This document shows positions 9,155-19,500 of a stretch of DNA of 64,000 nt, piece after piece. Below the pieces are notes generated by a model. It had not been told where the DNA came from and did no database searches. It saw nothing but the letters and a program-made list of their open reading frames with translations. The DNA comes from Symbiodinium natans (taxonomy: Eukaryota > Sar > Dinophyceae > Suessiales > Symbiodiniaceae): assembly GCA_905221605.1 (NCBI GenBank), contig CAJNDS010002151.1, positions 124,001 to 188,000 of the forward strand, read 5' to 3'. The position numbers were made by a program, and so were the translations under genes. Position 1 is the stretch's first letter. Each line of letters starts with the position of its first letter.

Positions 9155-9395
9155 TAGGAGCCAGAGTAGACCCTTATTCCCTTTTATAAGGAATTGGGTT
9201 CCCTTACAAGCCCCTTTTCAAACCATAAAGGGCACTTTGTTTCCCATACATGACATAACTATAATGGGAGTATTTCGCATGTATCAGGGGTAGGGGAGAG
9301 GGGGTTGAACATTAGGGGGAGGGGACTAGTACTAGGACCCAGAGCCAGCCCTCTTGCACTTTTTCTCAGGTTCCCTGATAAGCCCTTTAGAGCCT
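9155..9395. mobile_element. Two family H introner copies
   Basis: CCCTTATTCCCTTTTATAAG...AAAGGGCACTTTG at 9165-9245 and a second, truncated copy at about 9340-9395. The sequence between them is not recognised. Confidence 0.45.
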
Positions 9396-9479
9396 AGGGG
9401 TTGTCGGATTTAGGTTTAATTCAGGTCGGTTACATGTACTTTGGTTCCTTCCCGAAAAAAAAGTTATGGTCGGGTTCAG

Positions 9480-9895
9480 GTGTTTGGTTGACGGGTAGCT
9501 TGTAGACTGCCTTTTCAAAACTAAACCCTAAATAATCCCCAAGCCCTAGAACCTAAACCCGCTAAACTCCCTGAATCCCAGCACCAAAGAAACCCAATAT
9601 AAACCCTGTGAATCCCGAAAAACCCGGTAAACACTATAAACCCTAAACCCTACAATTAAACCCCATTAGCACCAAAAAGTCCTAAGCCTGCACCATAACA
9701 AATCCCTACCAAGCCTCCTCCCTATCCTTTTCACCCCCTAACCCCTACTTGCAAACCCGAAAGCCCTAAATCACCCGAAACCCCCTGCATTCATATGCCC
9801 TAAACCCCATAAACCGTAACCTCCCCGAACCAAAGAAACCCCTAAACCCTAAATCCTAAACCGAAAACCCTAAACCCTAAACCCTTAACCTGAGC
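9480..9895. repeat. Strongly degenerate CCCTAAA-like region
   Basis: Words such as ACCCTAAAT, AACCCTGTGAATCC and ACCCTATAAACC dominate. No exon seen. Confidence 0.6.
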
Positions 9896-10015
9896 TACAC
9901 GGAGCTTTTGCCAAGCATCCGAGGTCGGTGCTGGCCATGCAAACGGCATCCTCCAGCGCGTTCCCTTCCTGTGTTTTGGGGTTTCGGATTGAGGTTTTAG
10001 CAGCTCATTTACTAG

Positions 10016-10053
10016 CTTTCACTCGTCAAGCTTTTTCATCGTGTGATGGAGCA
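10016..10053 (+). CDS. Small candidate exon
   Basis: Acceptor CATTTACTAG, frame LSLVKLFHRVME, donor CA|GTACCC. An earlier frame (ELHGAFAKHPRSVLAMQTAS, about 9892-9952) may be another exon of the same gene. Confidence 0.4.
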
Positions 10054-10217
10054 GTACCCACCTACCCAGAGAATCCCAGAACATTAGGATTATATACACT
10101 TGCCATTTTCAGCCGCACTTTCAGCCCAAAGCCTTGAGCCAAAAACTCCACCCATACCCAAAACTCCATTGGTGGGGAGGGAGACGGGGAGCGGGGAGGG
10201 TGGGGGGAGGGGCGGGG

Positions 10218-10337
10218 GGGTGCCTTGCCCACTAAGGTTGTGCCTTGTCCGCTAAGGTTTGTGCCTATGCCCACTGAGATATTTATATTTATATTTATAT
10301 TTATATTTATATTTATATTTATATTTATATTTATATA
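10218..10337. repeat. Short tandem repeat and (ATATTT)n microsatellite
   Basis: Three copies of a unit like GTGCCTTGCCCACTAAGGTT, then about nine ATATTT units. Confidence 0.9.
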
Positions 10338-10445
10338 TGTAGTAAGAGGGTTTAGGACTGCAAGGTTCCCCTGAACCCTCTATGCCCTGAACTTGGAGGC
10401 AGGGTTTAGGGTTTAGGGTTTAGGGTTTGGGGTTTAGGGTTTAAG

Positions 10446-10485
10446 GTCTGCCCGGAGTGATGCTGGTTAAGCACGTCCACCGGAG
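10446..10485 (+). CDS. Small candidate exon
   Basis: TTTAGGGTTTAAG acts as the acceptor of a repeat-derived intron. Frame LPGVMLVKHVHR, donor AG|GTAATA. A further frame, SELESYEYCSNHAQTAYSLQ, at about 10581-10650 may be the next exon. Confidence 0.4.
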
Positions 10486-10979
10486 GTAATACAAGTAATT
10501 ATCCCAACGTACCAAAAAAGTCATTCTAGTTCGTTGTACGAGGAATAAAGTTAAGAAGTACTAGTAGTGGCCAGCAAGTCAGAGCTCGAATCGTATGAGT
10601 ACTGCTCTAACCATGCTCAAACGGCCTATAGCCTCCAAGTTGCAGCCAAAACACTAAACCCTAAACCCTAAACCCTAAACCCTTATTATGAGCGCGCTTG
10701 GAGGCCAACCCTAAACCCTAAACCCCAAACCCTAAACCCTAAATCTCCAGAGCCTAAGCCCTGAGACCCTAAAACCCTAAACCCTTTTGAACTCTGGGGA
10801 CCATGCTCGCGAGACCAAGGTCCACAAGTTCGGTCTTTGAGGGCATCGCGGAGCCTTCTGACTCCCTGGCTAGTGAGTTTAGGGGGTTTAGGTAACCCTA
10901 AACCCTAAACCCTAAACCCTAAACCCTAAACCCTAAACCCTAAACTTGGGGTTAAGGTTTAGGGTTTAGAGGGCTAGAG

Positions 10980-11577
10980 TCCAGTGATCACGAAGCAAGA
11001 CCTGAACGAGCAGCGTCACCGGCGAAACAAACAGTGCATGGCCACGTGCCGGGGTCTTGCAGGCGACTTCCAAGACTGCCCCTCTTGGTGTGCCAATGTC
11101 ACAACCCTAAACCCTAAACCCTAAACCCTAAACCCTAAACCCCAAATACATAAGGAGGCTCAGAGACCTTGCAGGCGCGCACGTGGCAAGTGTGCTGGAG
11201 GTTGCAGGCTCGAGTCCGAAGGAGGCAGGAGTCTGCCAAATCTGCTTGGGGTTTAGGGTTTAGGGGTTAGGGTTTAGGGTTTAGGGTTTAGGCTTTAGGG
11301 GTAGCCCAGTGGTACCCTTTTACTCTTTTTTTTTTTTATAGGTTCCCTTAAAAACAAATAACCAAACCAGAAAAGGGTGCCCTTGTTGTAATATGGTTAC
11401 TGGGCTGCCAAGTCTGCTGGGGCTGACGTCACAGAGGAATGGGTCCCAGAGGCTTGAGAGTCCGGCGTCCCACCTTCGAATTCTGTCAGCATTGGCGGTT
11501 TCAAGGGAGAGCGTAGTGCCTCTCTCTACATTGTAGATCAAGGTCTGTGCTGTCCACGGCGTTTTTATGCAAACTGA
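10980..11577 (+). CDS. Four-exon gene 3' part, unknown protein
   Basis: Exons 10980-11087, 11155-11250, 11413-11451 and 11490-11577 keep phase through three introns. They read PVITKQDLNEQRHRRNKQCM then ATCRGLAGDFQDCPS; RLRDLAGAHVASVLEVAGSS then PKEAGVCQIC; LLGLTSQRNGSQ; and IGGFKGERSASLYIVDQGLC then CPRRFYAN plus TGA. Intron 1 is a CCCTAAA array. Intron 2 joins a TTTAGGG array to introner C. Intron 3 is a 38-bp GC-AG intron. The first exon has four closely spaced Cys. A different frame through exon 2 (Cys/Arg-rich) also fits exon 1, so this is a working model. Confidence 0.5.
11301..11412 (+). mobile_element. Introner family C in an intron
   Basis: GTAGCCCAGTGGTACCC...GGTTACTGGGCTGCCAAG, directly downstream of a TTTAGGG array within the same proposed intron. 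Confidence 0.65.
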
Positions 11578-11618
11578 TGTCATGCGGGTAACGGAAACGA
11601 GGGTATCTTGGCCAGCAA

Positions 11619-11700
11619 TTACCCTAAGGGTCGATGTACCTAAGTAGAAAAATACTGGGCCCCTATTTGGGTACATGGACCCTTAGGGTTATCGTTGTAG
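11619..11700 (+). mobile_element. Introner family A, short copy
   Basis: TTACCCTAAGGGTCGATGTA...TACATGGACCCTTAGGGTTA; ends near an AG at 11699-11700. Confidence 0.6.
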
Positions 11701-11730
11701 ACAGGCAGCCAAAGTTGTGTTGCCTAGATC

Positions 11731-14700
11731 ATGCGGCATGCTGCAGCTCTGGCGCTTCTCTACTGCTGCCGCATCATTCTTGCCGCAAATACCTACATGG
11801 CGCCTGGGCACAGAGACGCAAAGGTGTTCGTTTTTTTTATATAAGCTACTCGCAAACATGCCCTCTAACTTCAATACAGGAATAGTAGCAACTTGGGATC
11901 TCAGTAGCGTAGCTAGTTGTTCCCATTGGTCAACAGTTTTCGCCTAGCTTAGTTTATATGCCGACCTGTAACTTCCCATGAACGTCCATGTACTTCATTG
12001 TTATAATATATACTTGGGCCCAAAAGTCCCCAAAATGGAGATACTTTACGGCCCAAGTATTCCCTATTTAGGTACATGGACCCTTACAGGCACTTACAGG
12101 TCAAGGCCGCTATAGGCGGATGTGCCGTCTTGCTTGTATTTTCTGCTTTTGTTTCTGCATATCAGGGGGCGGCCCTTTGTAAGGTGCCCTTATCAGACCC
12201 TAGAGACCTCAAGTAGAGCTCCACCCATCTCCGAAATGCGCAGGCACAGTACGCGAAATTCCGGACGCGGCAGACAAGGGTTCCTGATGCTGACGCTGTG
12301 GCCCTGAGGGAGGTCTACTTATTCGACCCGGATCAAGGTCAGATTGATCTAAGCAGTGCAACAGCAACCAACCCTGGAGGCAGCAATTGGTTCGGCGAAC
12401 ACCCTCCAAGTTTAGCCATCGATGATGCGTTTTCGAAATGGTACGACTCAAACCGGCAAGATCTAATTATCAGTCTGGCTGCTCCCACTGCGATAGCGTA
12501 CTGCGGACTGCAACTGGCTGAGGATTGGCCATCACGAGACCCCGTCCTTTGGGAGTTTCTCTTATCCCAAGACGGTCAGACCTGGCTGCTGGTGTATGAA
12601 AACACAGACGCGGCCGACGTGCCCGATGTTCGAAGTCATAAGCTGCTGCACCTGCCACTGGCCGCACTCTGGCGCGACTTCCTGTTTGAGGCAACCGCCG
12701 TCCGAAGTCTGACAGATGGCTCATATCAAGTCCAGGTGGGGGAATTGCAATTCTGGGATGGAGCTTCTCCGCCTGCGCAGATAGACTTCTCTGCATCTGG
12801 AGCTACTGCCACCTCCTGGGAAAATGCAGGAACGAGTCCCGTCGGTGGGGAGCCCGGAAAGGCCATTGACGGAGACCTTACCACAAGCTGGGTGGAGTCC
12901 GAGGAGTCTGCTGGTCAGCAGTTGATTCTAGGAAGGCCTGTGGGATATTTTCCATGTTCCCTTATTGGGTTGAAGACGATCATATTCAGGAATACCCTAA
13001 GCGCAAAGCCCTAAACCCTAAACCCTATTTTTCAAAGGTGTTTGCCATCCCAGGATAGCACTGCACATCAGCTTCCCGAGCTATGTGCATCTATCGAGCT
13101 GGAGCTGGGTTACTGGGAGTGACACCTCCAGTGACCCTCTGCAATGGAATTTGTGGGGGCTCTACATAGAAACAGGGAACAACAACATGGTCCAGCTCCA
13201 CAAGCAAACTAGCGACTTCGCGGTGCCTGTGAGCCGGGGAGTGTCTGTTGGAAGTCTCAGCATTGCCGCCTGGGAGTTCACATCAACTACCACTTCATCC
13301 TCGGCGACGCGCTCAAGCACATCCTCAAGCACAAAATCGGCCAGCAGCAGCACATCTACGTCAAGTTCGTCGACCAGATCTACCTCCGGCACATCTACGT
13401 CAAGTTTGTCGACCACGTCGACCTCCTCGGCCACGTCGACCTCCAGCAGCAGCACATTTACGTCAAGTCTGTCGGCCACGTCGACCTCCAGCAGCAGCAC
13501 ATTTACGTCAAGTTCGTCGGCCACGTCGACCTCCAGCAGCAGCACATCTACGTCAAGTTCGTCGACCGCGTCGATCTCATCGATCACGTGGACCTCCAGC
13601 AGCAGCGTATCTACAACGCCGACACATAGCACGACAACAACAACTTCCACATCCATAAGCCAGACACGGACAACCGTGACCGTAACGCCTGGTGATGCTG
13701 CTGTTCTTGCAGCCCTGCTAGGCCAGGCAGTGGCAAGCCTGGAAGGCAGCCAGGAGGAAGCTAGCCAGAATCTTTTCACATCCATCAACTTCTCGCAGTC
13801 GGAAGCATATGGCGTGGTTGCGCAGTCGCCTGGCACTGGGACGATTCCGGTCGTAACTGCATTGCTTCGAGCTGGACCAGACGACAGGGCAGCGGGCTCC
13901 ATGCAGGTGTCTGCAGGCACATATGCCCTGCGGATTCCCACCGCCCTGTTTACCTCCGCAAGTGAACCTGACTACTTGGCGGTCAGTGTAGCTGAGCTAC
14001 AACCTGGAGACGAGATTACCGAACTCATGGAGGCTTCGACAAAGGCTTCTGGAGACGTTCTGGCCACTGGTCCAGTGAGTATAAAGCTGCGCAGTTTGGA
14101 GCAGAACATCAATGGAACGCTGGCAGCGCCCATGCAATTCCAGCTCACTCTTCCCAACACGAGTAACATGAGTCGTTTAGCATGCATGTATTGGGATGAT
14201 GCTGGGCAACAGTGGTCGGACAAAGGTATGACGACCACCTTGGGTCCTGAGGGCATGCTGGAGTGTGCCACAACTCACCTCTCCATTTTTGCTGCCATAT
14301 TAAGGGCCATTGTCGCCACCTTGGTTTGCAGCAACGCCGCCGGCATCTTCTCCTTGCAAGGCCTGAACCCTAAACCCTAAACCCTATAAGCCCTATAAAC
14401 CCTATAAACCCCATAAACCCTCTAAACCCTAAACCCTTCTCTTTGCAAGGCCTGCAGTCGCTAGTCAAGCTGCATTGGGCATCACAGCCTCCCGCCATCG
14501 TCCTGTGGAGCACCATCTTGGTTGGGAGCTGTCTGCTGTGCGTTGCGAAATGCGTGGACCTGAAGCATCTGGAACAGGTGGACATGCTGGAAGGAGACCT
14601 CCTCTCAGACTGTAGTCTACCAAGAATAAGAAGAAGGAAAAGAGTAAGAATCAGAATCGGAATAGTCACAAAAGTCATCTTCAAGAGGTTTTTTTTAGGG

Positions 14701-16297
14701 TTTAGGGTTTAGGGTTTAGGGTATAGGGTTTAGGGTATAGGGTATAGGGTTTAGGGTTCAGGATTAAAGGCCCATCCCGGTCCATGGAAGGATTCCGGCG
14801 CATCAAGATCTTGCGCTCGGCGGGCTCGGCCAAGCGAGGCTGCATGGCGGACCTGAAGGAGTTGCTCTTGCCATCGGAAAGGGTGGCCAGCCAGCTTCTG
14901 AAAAGGAAGATGCTTGGTAGTAGAGTAGGTAACCTTTATAACCTTTTTGGAGCAATAGAATCCCCGTATAATCCCAAAGGTTAACCTTATTAGTTCCCCT
15001 AGGTTCTGGACAAGCAAGGATGGGAGTGGGAGTAGGTGAGCTGGAGCAGCTGCACACAGTCAGTGGCGTCACAAGCTGGCATTTGCAAGCCCGGGCCATC
15101 TTGTCAGACTTCGCGCGGCAGAGGTCGGTGGCCAAGCTGGCATTTCTGTACCAGGCGCACTGTCGTTGGTTCAGCTTCCTGTCGCCGTCGTTGAAGGCCA
15201 GCTGCTCCCAGCGATGCAGCGTGCTTGTGGCCAAGCTCTACAGCGGCTGGGCCATCGCGGCCGTCTTCTACGGCTCCACAGCGCTAGCTCCAGGCCAACC
15301 CGAATGTGATGTTCCCGCCGCCTTGTTGGACAAGATCGTTCGCAGTGCTGTCATTGCCTCTTCGTAGCCCAGTGGTACCCTTTACCCTTTTTTTGTGGTT
15401 AAGGGTTCCCTTATAAAATAACCAACCCAAAAAAGGGTGCCCTTGTTATAATATTGTTATTGGGCTACCCTACACCCTAAACGCCTAAACCCCTAAACCC
15501 CTAAACCCCCTTTTGTGGTTACTGGGCTCCCAAGGCTTGGATATCTGCAGTGTTCGGCTCGTTGCCCTTCGTGCTGTTGTTGGCGGTCATGAACCTTGGG
15601 GGGTACAACTCCCCAGCTTTGTTGACCAGGATCCTATATCCCCCTTGGGAATCATTCTTTATCTTTTGTTTATTTAAAAATCAAAAGGATATTAACACTT
15701 ATTAAAAGCATATGCTTTTTTTATGAAGGTTCTAGGGGGAGTAGAGGATCTTCTGGGGATACATGACGGTCCACCTGCTGTTCTGCATCATGGTCGTCAG
15801 CATCTTCCTGGCAAGCGTCAGCCCGGCAGATGGGGAGAAGTTCTTGCTATCCTCCCTGACCAACTTGCTGACCCTCAGTAGCTGAATGAGCACACTTTAC
15901 ACTTTTTGGGATACTATAATCCCCTATAGAACTGAAAGTTTACACGGAGGTTTTTGGGGGCTTGTGAACTCAGCAACTTAAGGACCTCATTGCTGGTTCA
16001 ACCGGTGCTTCTGTCGCTGCTCTTTGGAACCTGCTTGCTTCCCCGAGCTGATGCTCTTGACAGGCTAGTTCAGTGGCAACTTGGGCTCAGATCCCACGTC
16101 TTAACTTGAAGATCTCAAGCCTGGGGTTTCGGGTTTAGTTAGTTGCAAAAAGGGTTTCGGAGGAAGGATCACCCTAAACCCTAAACCCTAAACCCCAGGG
16201 AACTTTAGCAGCACTCTCCATGCCCAGGCCGAGCGAGGACAAGCTCGAGGTACGTGTTGCGAACGCCACTGGGCTCTCTGAGATGTGGAACTCTTAG
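11731..16297 (+). CDS. Discoidin-GAIN/GPS multi-pass membrane protein
   Basis: Proposed exons: 11731-11823, 12100-12183, 12217-12935, 13054-14360, 14450-14687, 14762-14916, 15015-15349, 15535-15629, 15747-15869, 15983 to about 16069, and 16199-16297 (TAG). Phase is kept at all junctions. From the N-terminus: a hydrophobic stretch (CAVLLVFSAFVSA); a discoidin-like domain (LREVYLFD ... AIDDAFSKWYD ... YQVQVGELQFWD); a second one (AIDGDLTTSW ... SSDPLQWNLWGLYIETG); a Ser/Thr-rich stalk of about 100 residues; a GAIN-like region; a GPS-like motif (CMYWDDAGQQWSDKG then CATTHLSIFA); and several membrane helices (IVLWSTILVGSCLLCVA, FGSLPFVLLLAVMN, TVHLLFCIMVVSIFLASV, LLVQPVLLSLLFGTCLL). This layout is known in polycystin-1/adhesion-receptor-like surface proteins. 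The length of exon 13054-14360 contrasts with the tiny exons elsewhere. The start codon and the last two exons are less sure. Confidence 0.65.
11980..12090 (+). mobile_element. Introner family A in an intron
   Basis: ACGTCCATGTAC...TTTAGGTACATGGACCCTTA between exons 11731-11823 and 12100-12183. Confidence 0.6.
13288..13640 (+). repeat. Ser/Thr-rich coding tandem repeat
   Basis: Imperfect repeats of about 60 bp encode TSTSSSS-type units (mucin-like stalk). All three plus frames and an antisense frame are open here because of the repeat; only the Ser/Thr frame is continuous with the flanking domains. Confidence 0.8.
14347..14454 (+). repeat. 19-bp direct repeats flanking a 70-bp telomere-like insert
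   Basis: CTTCTCCTTGCAAGGCCTG (14347-14365) and CTTCTCTTTGCAAGGCCTG (14436-14454) differ at one base. The 70 bp between them (14366-14435) is only CCCTAAA/CCCTATAAA-type repeat. Confidence 0.9.
14361..14449 (+). other. Telomere-repeat intron, GC-AG
   Basis: The donor GCAAG|GCCTG lies in the first direct repeat and the acceptor GCAAG|GCCTG at the same point in the second. Removing these 89 bp keeps the frame (...FSLQ-G-LQSLVKLHW...). The intron thus has duplicated target plus telomere-like repeat and nothing else. Confidence 0.7.
14688..14761 (+). other. Telomere-repeat intron, GT-AG
   Basis: GTTTTTTTTAGGG followed by TTTAGGG/TATAGGG units and ending GGGTTCAG. Splicing joins KVIFK-R-IKGPSRSMEGF in phase. 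No clear flanking duplication remains. Confidence 0.65.
14917..15014 (+). mobile_element. Introner family B forming an intron
   Basis: GTAGTAGAGTAGGTAACC...AAAGGTTAACC...GGTTCTGGACAAG. The exons around it join as KML-A-RMGVGVGELEQL. Confidence 0.6.
15364..15466 (+). mobile_element. Introner family C inside an intron
   Basis: GTAGCCCAGTGGTACCC...ATTGGGCTACC. A second truncated C end (GGTTACTGGGCTCCCAAG) follows at 15516-15534. The phase-consistent donor is GTCATT at 15350, a few bases upstream of the element. Confidence 0.6.
15630..15746 (+). mobile_element. Introner family K forming a GA-AG intron
   Basis: ACCAG|GATCCTATATCCCCC...TCTAGGGGGAGTAGAG|GATC. GATC is duplicated at both ends, and the copy at the left supplies the GA donor. 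The joined frame is LLT-R-IFWGYMTVHL. Confidence 0.55.
15870..15982 (+). mobile_element. Introner (B-like) forming a GA-AG intron
   Basis: CT|GACCCTCAGTAGCTG...AACTTAAG|GACCTCATTG. GACC(C)TCA is present at both ends, consistent with a short target duplication. Phase is kept with the GA donor. Confidence 0.5.
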
Positions 16298-16299
16298 GG

Positions 16300-16323
16300 T
16301 TTAGGGTTTAGGGTTTAGGGTTT
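16300..16323 (+). repeat. TTTAGGG array at the 3' junction of LINE-1
   Basis: Three TTTAGGG units ending TTT directly against the element tail GATTGTG. Confidence 0.9.
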
Positions 16324-16350
16324 GATTGTGATTGTGATTGTGATTGTGAG
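16324..16350 (-). repeat. LINE-1 3' tail microsatellite
   Basis: Four GATTGT units on the plus strand, (ACAATC)n on the element strand. Tandem-repeat tails are typical of several LINE clades that do not use poly(A). Confidence 0.8.
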
Positions 16351-16545
16351 TTGTCATGGGTGCCTGTACCGGCACCTGGGCCGCCACAAGTTTTTTGTAC
16401 TTGCGGGGTCCGCACAGGACGCGGCAAAGGCCGTGCCCCGGCTTATCAACCTCTCCGAGCGCCACCACCCAGAAGGTCAACGGGCCAGCGGGGGGGTTTG
16501 ACTTATGATCCAAGACACCGAGATTCCATGTTACTTGCATTTTGC

Positions 16546-19500
16546 TTATCTTCGCGCCCGATCTGGGAGCACTGGCGCAGCAGCCACTACAGCGCATAGG
16601 CCCACGAATCTTATTCGCTTAGCCAATTGGTCCTCGTCTCCCTCGGCCGAGAGACAGGAGGTAGCATCGCCATTCAAGAGCTCTCGCCGGTATTGCTCAG
16701 TTGCCACGCATCTCTGCAAGATGTGTTGTAAGCCTACCTGCGCTTCAAGGCATCCGGGGCAGGTGGGCACCGTCGCCGGATTGTTTGGCCATCCCCACAG
16801 TGAAAGAGGCAGTGCCCCAGTCAACCTGCAGAGTGTCCAGGCCGTGTGAAATTTCCAAATTGTGCGACTCCAAGGTGCCCAACGTAAGGCGTTTGCCGAG
16901 CTCTTGCAGGGACACAGGAAGCGGGCACCAAGCGCCGACACCCCTGAAGTCCCCGCAGCGAGCTGTGCAGCAAACCACCTGACCTCGTGCTTCTCGATCG
17001 CTGGTTGGAGGCACTCGCGCTTCCACTTTTTTACAGCCTCTTTCCGGAGCTCACTTGAGTCTAGTGAAAGCCTTCGGAATGTAGCGAAACTTATGAAATC
17101 AGATTTAACCTGCAACTCCCGCTCCAGGCTGGCGGCGTGGTCCAGCCACGTGGCACCTGTAACTTTGCCAGATGCTCGCACAGCCTGTTCAACTGCATTT
17201 GGGCACGGCAGAATCAACAAGCGAGCTCTCGCAGTGCACACCCGCTGGGCCCACCGCAGTCCCAGACGAACAGGCACGTTCAAAGTTGCTAGGAGGCGGG
17301 CGTGGCCACCGGTGCCCAATGACAGCTCTCGTCCAGAGGATACAAGCCTTTTTAAGGCCTGGTATTGTGCCTCGTTCAATCTGCCAATTACGCCCTGCCA
17401 TCCCAAGTGAGAGCTTGCAAGGCACTCACTGCCCGAGAGAATAGCAGCTTCCACTCGCGAGAAAAACTGAGCCACCTGGAGAGGCAATCCTAGCCCGAGA
17501 CTCGTCATAGCTGAGCCGAGCTCCATTGCCAGCGAGATTGTCCTGGCACACACCGTTTCTAGCTGTTGGGCCAGCGACAGTGCGTCATCAATTACAGGTC
17601 CCAATACCTGCATAGTCTTCACTGCGCACACCTGCTCATCTCCGAGTCTGCCTAAATCATGATCGGCAGGCATGCGTGTCCCAACTGTCAGGACAGACGC
17701 CCGCTTTTTCCCCCCCTTGAACTTATGCTTCCAGGAGGCCGCAAAACTATCAAGTTTGAGGTTGGCCTCTTTTAAACTTTGCAAAGAAGAAAGTAAGAAA
17801 AAACTATCATCAACGAACTGTACCAGCGGTTGTCGGCATGATGCCCACAGGTCCAGCACCATGAGTCTCTGCGCCACGGAGAGTTTCTGCAAAGCCTCGC
17901 GCAATTCTTCTTCTGGAGTGGAGGCGGAGTAGCAAGCCATAAAACCTTGAACAGATTCCCACAGGCTGTCATGGTGGGAAGATTCAGGCTCATCCGGCGC
18001 CGTTGCTCGGCTAAACGCTCTGCACACTGCTCGGGGGACATCTAGGCCCACCCCATGGCTACATTCAAGAACCGCATCCGCTAAACCTCTAACCAAGGCA
18101 CCAAAAAGATGCACGGCAGCACGTTTTCCTTGACCAAGACCGTGAGTCTTAATGTTAATGAGGTCACTTACTAGTGGCCCGATGCGGACTCGGACAGGGT
18201 CGTTTTCAAGGGCCGCATCTGCAAGGAGCCTAAGGCGCCCCCCAACGCCCGCATGTGCAATGTTTAGCCGGACACCATCCCTCCATGCCAAATCGTATCC
18301 TTGTTGCAAGTCGACCTTTTCTAGGTAAGTCCGTAGTCCAAGGTTGGAACGGATCTGGAGAGCCATGAGGATGCCTATGGTCAACAGTCCTGCGTCGTAC
18401 TTCCCTCCTGCTTGCTCGGGGCCACTAAATTGTTCCAACTTGCTTTTTGTCTTGCGGAGCCAAAGGGCATCCAAGATTCCAACTAGATCGTCAGTGTACC
18501 CGATGGGTCGCACGTTCTCAGTGTTCGTCACCACGTCTGGCCCTGCCTTCCTGATCGGCGTGACTTCCCGCCACCATAGTGTTGAAACCAAACCCAGAGC
18601 TGCGGCCAAGTTGCAGATTGCCCAGGTAACAAGAAGGGAGCTGTCGTCAGCTACCTTTACAGCAGCCCTGGGGAAATGCAAGGTACTCTTGCTCGTCTTC
18701 TCTGCGCGCACCACCGCTTTCACATCCAGGACCTCAAACGTGTCGTCAGTCTCAGCCCTGGTATCTCTCAAGGCCTTTTTGCGAAACTCTCTCACTTCGG
18801 CCTCCACTGCCAAGTGGAATGGCCCTGGCTTACAATTACACACCTCAGCCCTAGCTAGGAGTTCATTTTTGAGTACATCAAGCGTGTCACTTAGGCCAAG
18901 GACCTCGCCCGAGGCTATGTCTCGGAACGCTGTTTTTAAAACCGACTTGGGTTTTAGGAGGCTGGAGAGACACTGTTCCGCTTCTCCATGACGTCCCTGC
19001 GCCCGCAACATGTGATACTGGTCCAAGACTCGCTCTGTGCGCTTGTCTGTAATTGGCATTTCGCTCGTCTGGGCGCCAAGTGGTAGCTCAGCAATTTGGC
19101 TATTGGTGCTGATCTCTTGCGCGGGGCTTATTAGTTGAAGAAGCTGCTGGTGGTGATTTAAGGAAGGGGGAAAACGGTCCCTACGAGGAGGCTTCACAAC
19201 AGCAAGACCTGAAAAATGCCCTGCTAAGCAAAACAGTACTGCACGGTACCATACTGCACGGTCCAAGATTGCGAGTCGCATGCCTCGTCTACGGCCATCT
19301 GCAACCCACGATCTGATCGTTTCAAGACGAGAAGCCAGGCCCGCCCAGCCAGCTAAAAACTCAAACGCATGCTTAAGAGATCCCAAGGCGCAGCCCCAAT
19401 CAGCATTACTATCCCATCTAGAAGCCCCGGTTGACTTGTCTGGTGAAACTATTACTTTGCCTGGCAAGGTTGCAAGGATCAGTGCATGATCAGAGCGAAC

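Noticed and set aside
13162-13941. 259-codon antisense ORF opposite the Ser/Thr-rich stalk
   Set aside because: Shadow of a repetitive coding sequence whose sense frame continues into recognisable domains on both sides.
16862-18991. Plus-strand ORFs of 60-215 codons over LINE-1 ORF2
   Set aside because: They overlap an intact 1366-codon frame with endonuclease and RT motifs on the other strand.
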